Assembly: GCF_028550415.1 (NCBI RefSeq)
Contig: NZ_JAQQKX010000002.1
Coordinates: 62,001 to 126,000 of the forward strand
DNA from: Asticcacaulis aquaticus
GTDB taxonomy: Bacteria; Pseudomonadota; Alphaproteobacteria; Caulobacterales; Caulobacteraceae
Reading direction: 5' to 3'
Length of the DNA stretch: 64,000 bases
Position 1 is the stretch's first letter; each line of letters opens with the position of its first letter. The position numbers were made by a program, and so were the translations under genes. Below the pieces are notes generated by a model. It was not told where the DNA came from, searched no databases, and saw nothing but the letters and a program-made list of their open reading frames with translations. Positions 59,868 through 64,000 of this stretch are shown here, in pieces.

Positions 59868-61049
59868 TCAACTTATGCGCCGCGCCCGCGAAAGGACTAT
59901 TGCGCCTGCACATCCCGACAGTAACGATCCCGTAATTACACCGAGCTTTATGGCATTTTGGGCACTTTCCGCATGGTCAGCAAAGGCCAGAGCCCCCAGA
60001 AACAGGCTCATGGTGAAGCCAATGCCGCACAGGAGACTCACTCCGTAAAGCTGCACGAAGTTGCCGCCTTCCGGTATGCGCGCCAGTCCGGATTTGATGG
60101 ACAGCCATGCGATGCCGAACACGCCCAGTTGCTTGCCGAGGAAGAGGCCCAGCGCTACGCCGAGCATTTTCGGATCGAGTAAAGACGCGAACGACATACC
60201 GCTGAACGAAAAACCGGACGCCACGAAGGCAAAGAACGGCACGATGCCATAAGCCACCGGCGTATGCAGGTCGTGCATGATCGATTTCAGCAGGCTTTCT
60301 TCACCGCGTGCCGGCGCATCGAGGGTCACCATGAACGCGGCGGCCACCGCCGACAGCGAGGTGGATAGTCCGGCCTTCAAACTCAGGGCCCAGATCGCGA
60401 TGAAGAGGACCGTATAAAGGCTTTTCAGGCCGCGCGGATACTTACGCAGGGCAAATTTCGCCAGCCCCATGGACAGCAGAAGTCCCATGATCCATACCAG
60501 CAGGCCGAACTTGAACCCCGTCGAATAAAACATACCGATCACCATCACAGCGCCGAGATCGTCGACAATGGCCAGCGTCAGCAGGAATACGCGCAGGGCA
60601 TCGGGCAGTCCCTTGCCCACCACGGCAAACACCGCCAGCGCGAAGGCGATATCGGTGGCCATCGGTATAGACCAGCCCCGCAGATCCCCTCCGGGCAAGG
60701 CACCGTTAATCGCCACATAGACCAGCGCCGGCACGGCCATACCGCCGATAGCCCCCAGCACCGGCAAGGCCAGTTTGCGCGGGTTCGACAATTCGCCACG
60801 GAAAATTTCGTATTTGATTTCAAGCCCGACGACAAAGAAGAAGACCGCCATCAGGCCTTCCTTCGTCCATTTGAGGATCGACTTGTCCTCGGCCCAGCCG
60901 CCGACCATCACCGGCACATGATGATTGATGAAGTCGAAATAGATCGCCGCCCAGGGTGAATTGGCCCAGACGACCGCGATCAGCGCCGCCAGCCCCAGAA
61001 CGAACCCTGCCCCGGCTTCGGTCTTCAGAAAATCGAGGGTGAATTTCAT
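59868..61049 (-). CDS. nhaA: Na+/H+ antiporter NhaA
   Basis: A 393-residue, 12-helix antiporter for sodium and pH homeostasis. The cation-binding aspartate pair is in LAIVDDLGAVMVI, and TDIAFALAV, GLFLGKQLGVF (with the functional lysine) and CGIGFTMSLFLGALAF are present. Start at 61049 with GGAGTTCCC-type sequence weakly resembling a ribosome site. Monocistronic, divergent from selO. Confidence 0.97.
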   Translation of the reverse strand: MKFTLDFLKTEAGAGFVLGLAALIAVVWANSPWAAIYFDFINHHVPVMVGGWAEDKSILKWTKEGLMAVFFFVVGLEIKYEIFRGELSNPRKLALPVLGAIGGMAVPALVYVAINGALPGGDLRGWSIPMATDIAFALAVFAVVGKGLPDALRVFLLTLAIVDDLGAVMVIGMFYSTGFKFGLLVWIMGLLLSMGLAKFALRKYPRGLKSLYTVLFIAIWALSLKAGLSTSLSAVAAAFMVTLDAPARGEESLLKSIMHDLHTPVAYGIVPFFAFVASGFSFSGMSFASLLDPKMLGVALGLFLGKQLGVFGIAWLSIKSGLARIPEGGNFVQLYGVSLLCGIGFTMSLFLGALAFADHAESAQNAIKLGVITGSLLSGCAGAIVLSRARRIS

Positions 61050-61132
61050 GGGAACTCCAAATCAAAATTGAATCGACAACTTATGCGAAGCGTAGCAAAC
61101 CCCTACACCCTTCCCAAGCGAAACCGGACGCC

Positions 61133-62560
61133 ATGCCCCCGAAATCGACCTATCGCCCTGATCCGCGCATGGAAACCTCCGGCCTGCCACTGTTCGACCG
61201 CGTGGCGGCCGCAGATTTTCCGCAGACGATCCTGCGCTACCGCAATGATCGCGCGGCGGCGAGTATCGGACTGGACATGAGCGACACTGAATGGATCGCG
61301 CATTTCGGGCGGTTTCAACCCCTGCCCGATAACCTTCCGGAGCCTCTGGCCCTGCGTTATCACGGCCATCAGTTTCGCCATTACAATCCCGATCTCGGCG
61401 ATGGACGCGGCTTCCTCTTCGCCCAGATGCGTGATGGTGCGGATCGTCTCCTCGACCTCGGCACCAAGGGCTCGGGTCAAACGCCGTGGTCACGCGGTGG
61501 CGATGGACGGCTGACGCTCAAAGGCGGGGTGCGCGAAGTCCTGGCCACCGCCTATCTGGAGGCCCTCGGCGTCAATACCTCGAAGAGCTTTTCCCTGATC
61601 GAAACCGGCGAAGACCTGCGCCGTCACGACGAGCCGTCGCCGACACGCTCGGCGGTGCTGGTGCGTCTGTCGCACAGCCATATCCGTTTCGGGACCTTCG
61701 AGCGACTGGCCTATGTTAACGACCGGCTGGCTTTGGGTAATCTGACTCGTTATGTGGCGGAACTCTATTACCCGGAACTTGCACGGCTCGAAGGCCCTGA
61801 CCTGACCCACGCCCTGTTCGATGCGGTCCTGACCAAGACGGCGCAACTGACGGCGCAGTGGATGTGCGCGGGGTTTGTCCACGGTGTGCTTAATACCGAC
61901 AATATGAGCCTGACCGGCGAAAGCTTCGATTATGGACCCTACCGCGTCCTGCCGCATTACGAGCCCGGACTGGTGGCTGCCTATTTCGACGAAGGCGGGC
62001 TTTACGCCTATGCGCGGCAACCGGACGCGGTGTTCTGGAACCTGCACCAGTTGGCCCGTTGCCTGAGCCTGATCGGCGACAGCGCGCCGCTGATCGATAG
62101 CCTGAACGCCTTTACCGACCGCTATCAGACGGCGATGGCCGAAACCTTCTGCCGCCGGTTGAATATCGTCTCACAAGGGCTGGAGGCCGATACGGCATTG
62201 CTCGCCGCCGGGTTTAAGGTGTTGGAGACGCTCAAGCCGCAACCGCGCAGTTTCGAGGGCTTTTTCTTCGATTGGTTCGGAGGCGTAATGTCGGAAGGCC
62301 GCGCCTTGTCCGGTCCACGCGCCGAGGCCTATACGACCGATGCAGGACTGATGTGGCGTGAACGGTTGAAGGGCTACACGACTGCCGATCCCGACCGGCT
62401 CGATCATCCGTTCTTCACGCGCCCCGATCCGGCCACCCTGCTCTATGACGAGATCGAAGCCTTATGGGCACCGATTGCAGACCGGGATGACTGGTCGCTG
62501 TTCGAGGCGAAACTGGCTGAGATCGATGATTACAGGACGGCGTTGGCGCTTAACCCGTAA
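61133..62560 (+). CDS. selO: protein adenylyltransferase SelO
   Basis: Pseudokinase-fold enzyme that transfers AMP from ATP to Ser/Thr/Tyr of proteins; 475 residues. It shows the nucleotide-binding LGTKGSGQTPWSRGGDGRLTLKGG, VREVLATAYLEALG, RLSHSHIRFGTFER and the metal-binding HGVLNTDNMSLTGESFDYGPY. The C-terminal extension with Cys or selenocysteine found in some SelO proteins is absent; the protein ends ALALNP. Its 3' end overlaps the convergent parE by 11 bp. Involved in redox stress in the species studied. Confidence 0.95.
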   Translation: MPPKSTYRPDPRMETSGLPLFDRVAAADFPQTILRYRNDRAAASIGLDMSDTEWIAHFGRFQPLPDNLPEPLALRYHGHQFRHYNPDLGDGRGFLFAQMRDGADRLLDLGTKGSGQTPWSRGGDGRLTLKGGVREVLATAYLEALGVNTSKSFSLIETGEDLRRHDEPSPTRSAVLVRLSHSHIRFGTFERLAYVNDRLALGNLTRYVAELYYPELARLEGPDLTHALFDAVLTKTAQLTAQWMCAGFVHGVLNTDNMSLTGESFDYGPYRVLPHYEPGLVAAYFDEGGLYAYARQPDAVFWNLHQLARCLSLIGDSAPLIDSLNAFTDRYQTAMAETFCRRLNIVSQGLEADTALLAAGFKVLETLKPQPRSFEGFFFDWFGGVMSEGRALSGPRAEAYTTDAGLMWRERLKGYTTADPDRLDHPFFTRPDPATLLYDEIEALWAPIADRDDWSLFEAKLAEIDDYRTALALNP

Positions 62561-62840
62561 GCATATCGGCGTTCACCAATCGGGCGCTGTGCAGGATGCG
62601 GCTGACCCTCAGTTCCACCCCAGCCAGACGGTAGAAGATAGAATAGTTACCATAAGGTGCACGTCTGAACTCACCCAAACCTTCGATTTGAGCATAGCCG
62701 CGTGGCCGATCGCCTAAACCCAGACAGAAACTCTTAAGCTCAAGCGCAAAACGAACCGCTTGCACCGGGCTATCCTGTGCGATGAAATCCGCGACGTCTT
62801 CAAGATCAGCCAAGGCTTGGCGCGTTATGAAAACCATCAT
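62550..62840 (-). CDS. parE: ParE family toxin
   Basis: A 96-residue RelE/ParE-superfamily protein: ITRQALADLEDVADFIAQDSP at the start, the loop and strand FRRAPYGNYSIFYRLAGVELRVSRILHSAR at the end. ParE toxins target DNA gyrase; RelE members cleave mRNA. The arrangement antitoxin-first with ATGA overlap and the sequence favour ParE. Located between selO and glsA. Confidence 0.9.
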   Translation of the reverse strand: MMVFITRQALADLEDVADFIAQDSPVQAVRFALELKSFCLGLGDRPRGYAQIEGLGEFRRAPYGNYSIFYRLAGVELRVSRILHSARLVNADMLTG

Positions 62841-63127
62841 GCCGCAGCGTCGTCCTTGAGCATGGCCTGGTATTTGGCGATCAACTTATCGAAGGCTTCT
62901 TCGGCAGGCACGTAACCGCTCGCCTCGCCCTCATCGATCAGGGTTTTCAATTCGGCGATCTTCTGCTCGCGCTGCTGTTGCTTGTATTTCCAATCGCGCA
63001 GGGCTTCGCGGACGACTTCGGAGACTGATGCGTATTCACCGCCGTCCACCGCCTGACGGATCGTGGCGGCCATATCGGCGGTCAGAGCAATGCTGACCTT
63101 TTCGACGCGGGGCTTATCATCGGGCAT
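62837..63127 (-). CDS. parD: ParD family antitoxin
   Basis: A 96-residue protein with an N-terminal ribbon-helix-helix (VEKVSIALTADMAATIRQAVDGGEYASVSEVVREALRDW) for DNA binding and a charged C-terminal part that should bind the toxin. It overlaps parE by 4 bp and would repress the unit. Slightly longer than typical ParD (about 80). Confidence 0.9.
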   Translation of the reverse strand: MPDDKPRVEKVSIALTADMAATIRQAVDGGEYASVSEVVREALRDWKYKQQQREQKIAELKTLIDEGEASGYVPAEEAFDKLIAKYQAMLKDDAAA

Positions 63128-63169
63128 GGCACGTCTCCAGTAGGAAATGGTAGTAATTTATACCACCGA

Positions 63170-64000
63170 TCACAACACCGAACAATTGGTGATCTGGCTG
63201 AACGCCTCCAGAGCCGCGAAACCAACCACCGACGTGCCGAAACGATCCAGTTCCGGCGACCAGACGGCGATTGTCGCCTGACCGGGGATGACCGCGACGA
63301 TGCCGCCGCCGACACCGCTTTTCGCAGGCAGCCCGACGCGATAGGCGAACGACCCCACCGAATCGTACAAGCCGCAGGTCAGCATCAGCGCATTGAGCCG
63401 CCGCGCCAGTCGTTCAGGGAACACCGTCTCCTCGACCACCGGCGAAAACCCGCCCGCCGCCAGAGGCAGGGCTGCACGCGCCAGATCGCGGCAGGAAATG
63501 GTGATCGCGCATTGGCGGCAATAGGCGGCAATGACCGCCTCGACGTCGTGCGTGATCGTGCCCGCGCCCTTCATCAGATTGGCGATGGCGCGGTTCTTAT
63601 GCGCGGTCTCGACTTCAGATGCCGCCACGTCTTCGTCGATGGTCAGGGACGATTGCGCCAGAAAGCCCATATAGTCGCGCACCAGCGCATCGGAGCGCTT
63701 TGCCACCCGCATCAGCATATCGGTGACGGCCAGCGCCCCGGCATTGATAAACGGATTACGTGGCAAGCCCCCTTCGTGCTCCAACTGCGACAGGAAGTTG
63801 AACGGCGTCCCCGATGGCTCCTTGCCGACGCGGGTCCAAACCTCATCGCCGATACGGTTGAGCGCGATGCCCAGCGCGAACAGCTTGGTTACCGACTGCG
63901 CCGAAAAGGGCTCGTCAGCGTCGCCCACGACGTATTCGGCACCGGACACCATCTTGACCGCCATGCCGAACTTGCGCGGATCGACGCGTTGCAGTTCGGG
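63170..64000 (-). CDS. glsA: glutaminase, 5' end outside window
   Basis: Serine-dependent glutaminase of the beta-lactamase-like fold converting glutamine to glutamate. The visible 276 residues include the catalytic S-x2-K in FSAQSVTKLF, PRNPFINAGALAV, and the C-terminal GVGGGIVAVIPG. The first part is cut off at the right edge; 12 in-frame codons precede the first visible Met (at 63964), which is therefore not the start. It is the last gene seen and lies 42 bp upstream of parD. Confidence 0.95.
   Translation of the reverse strand, partial: PELQRVDPRKFGMAVKMVSGAEYVVGDADEPFSAQSVTKLFALGIALNRIGDEVWTRVGKEPSGTPFNFLSQLEHEGGLPRNPFINAGALAVTDMLMRVAKRSDALVRDYMGFLAQSSLTIDEDVAASEVETAHKNRAIANLMKGAGTITHDVEAVIAAYCRQCAITISCRDLARAALPLAAGGFSPVVEETVFPERLARRLNALMLTCGLYDSVGSFAYRVGLPAKSGVGGGIVAVIPGQATIAVWSPELDRFGTSVVGFAALEAFSQITNCSVL

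Overview
The window reads as a stretch of an alphaproteobacterial chromosome, most likely from the Caulobacterales (an Asticcacaulis-like genome is my guess). The sequence is GC-rich but contains AT-richer genes. It encodes Coq7-type ubiquinone hydroxylation, a short adenylate kinase encoded between secY and rpsM, the two-cysteine (non-zinc) form of S14, a large TonB-dependent receptor, and a FemAB-like N-acyltransferase of the kind seen near envelope and holdfast functions. The genus is inference; the class-level placement is well supported by gene content. No prophage, CRISPR array, insertion sequence or rRNA operon is visible.

Layout. (1) 1-5.0 kb: a catabolic locus with two aldehyde dehydrogenases (puuC-like, gabD-like), a GntR/FCD regulator and a divergent omega-aminotransferase. 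The sequence TGTGATCAC occurs upstream of both transcription units, so one regulator probably controls them. (2) 5.1-11.2 kb: small membrane proteins, tRNA-Leu(CAA), thymidine kinase, an unrecognised overlapping pair of one-TM proteins, a MarR regulator, and a run of yqaA-like, dsbB, coq7 and DUF1003 genes. (3) 11.3-17.7 kb: a DegP/HtrA-type lipoprotein protease and a four-gene unit (nucleotide pyrophosphatase/phosphodiesterase lipoprotein, two tandem TetA-like MFS transporters, a secreted protein of unknown function). (4) 17.8-39.7 kb: the str, S10, spc and alpha ribosomal clusters, all on the minus strand, from rpsL down to rplQ. They are interrupted between tuf and rpsJ by an acyltransferase gene and a divergent transglutaminase-like gene. 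Every intercistronic gap above about 70 bp in this cluster carries an inverted repeat. (5) 40-46.5 kb: thiC under a TPP riboswitch, an AIM24-family gene, a CytX-like hydroxymethylpyrimidine permease and several small proteins. (6) 46.6-57 kb: small secreted helical proteins, an XRE regulator, an MFS transporter, overlapping phospholipase D-like and endonuclease/exonuclease/phosphatase genes next to a large palindrome, an astacin protease, a FadD-type acyl-CoA synthetase, a DUF883-type protein and a Sel1-repeat protein. (7) 57-64 kb: TonB-dependent receptor, NhaA, SelO, a ParDE module and the truncated glutaminase gene.

How the parts fit together. Region 1 would convert an omega-amine or omega-amino acid to a semialdehyde and then to an acid that enters the TCA cycle. 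In region 2, dsbB and coq7 lie 12 bp apart, and DsbB passes electrons to ubiquinone, whose synthesis needs Coq7. In region 5, ThiC makes the thiamine pyrimidine and CytX could import it. The best candidates for undescribed biology are the hairpin-punctuated ribosomal superoperon, the acyltransferase/transglutaminase-like insertion inside it, the paired MRYS membrane proteins at 6.5-8.1 kb, and a small family of secreted cysteine-containing helical proteins. No single locus stands out as a complete new system.
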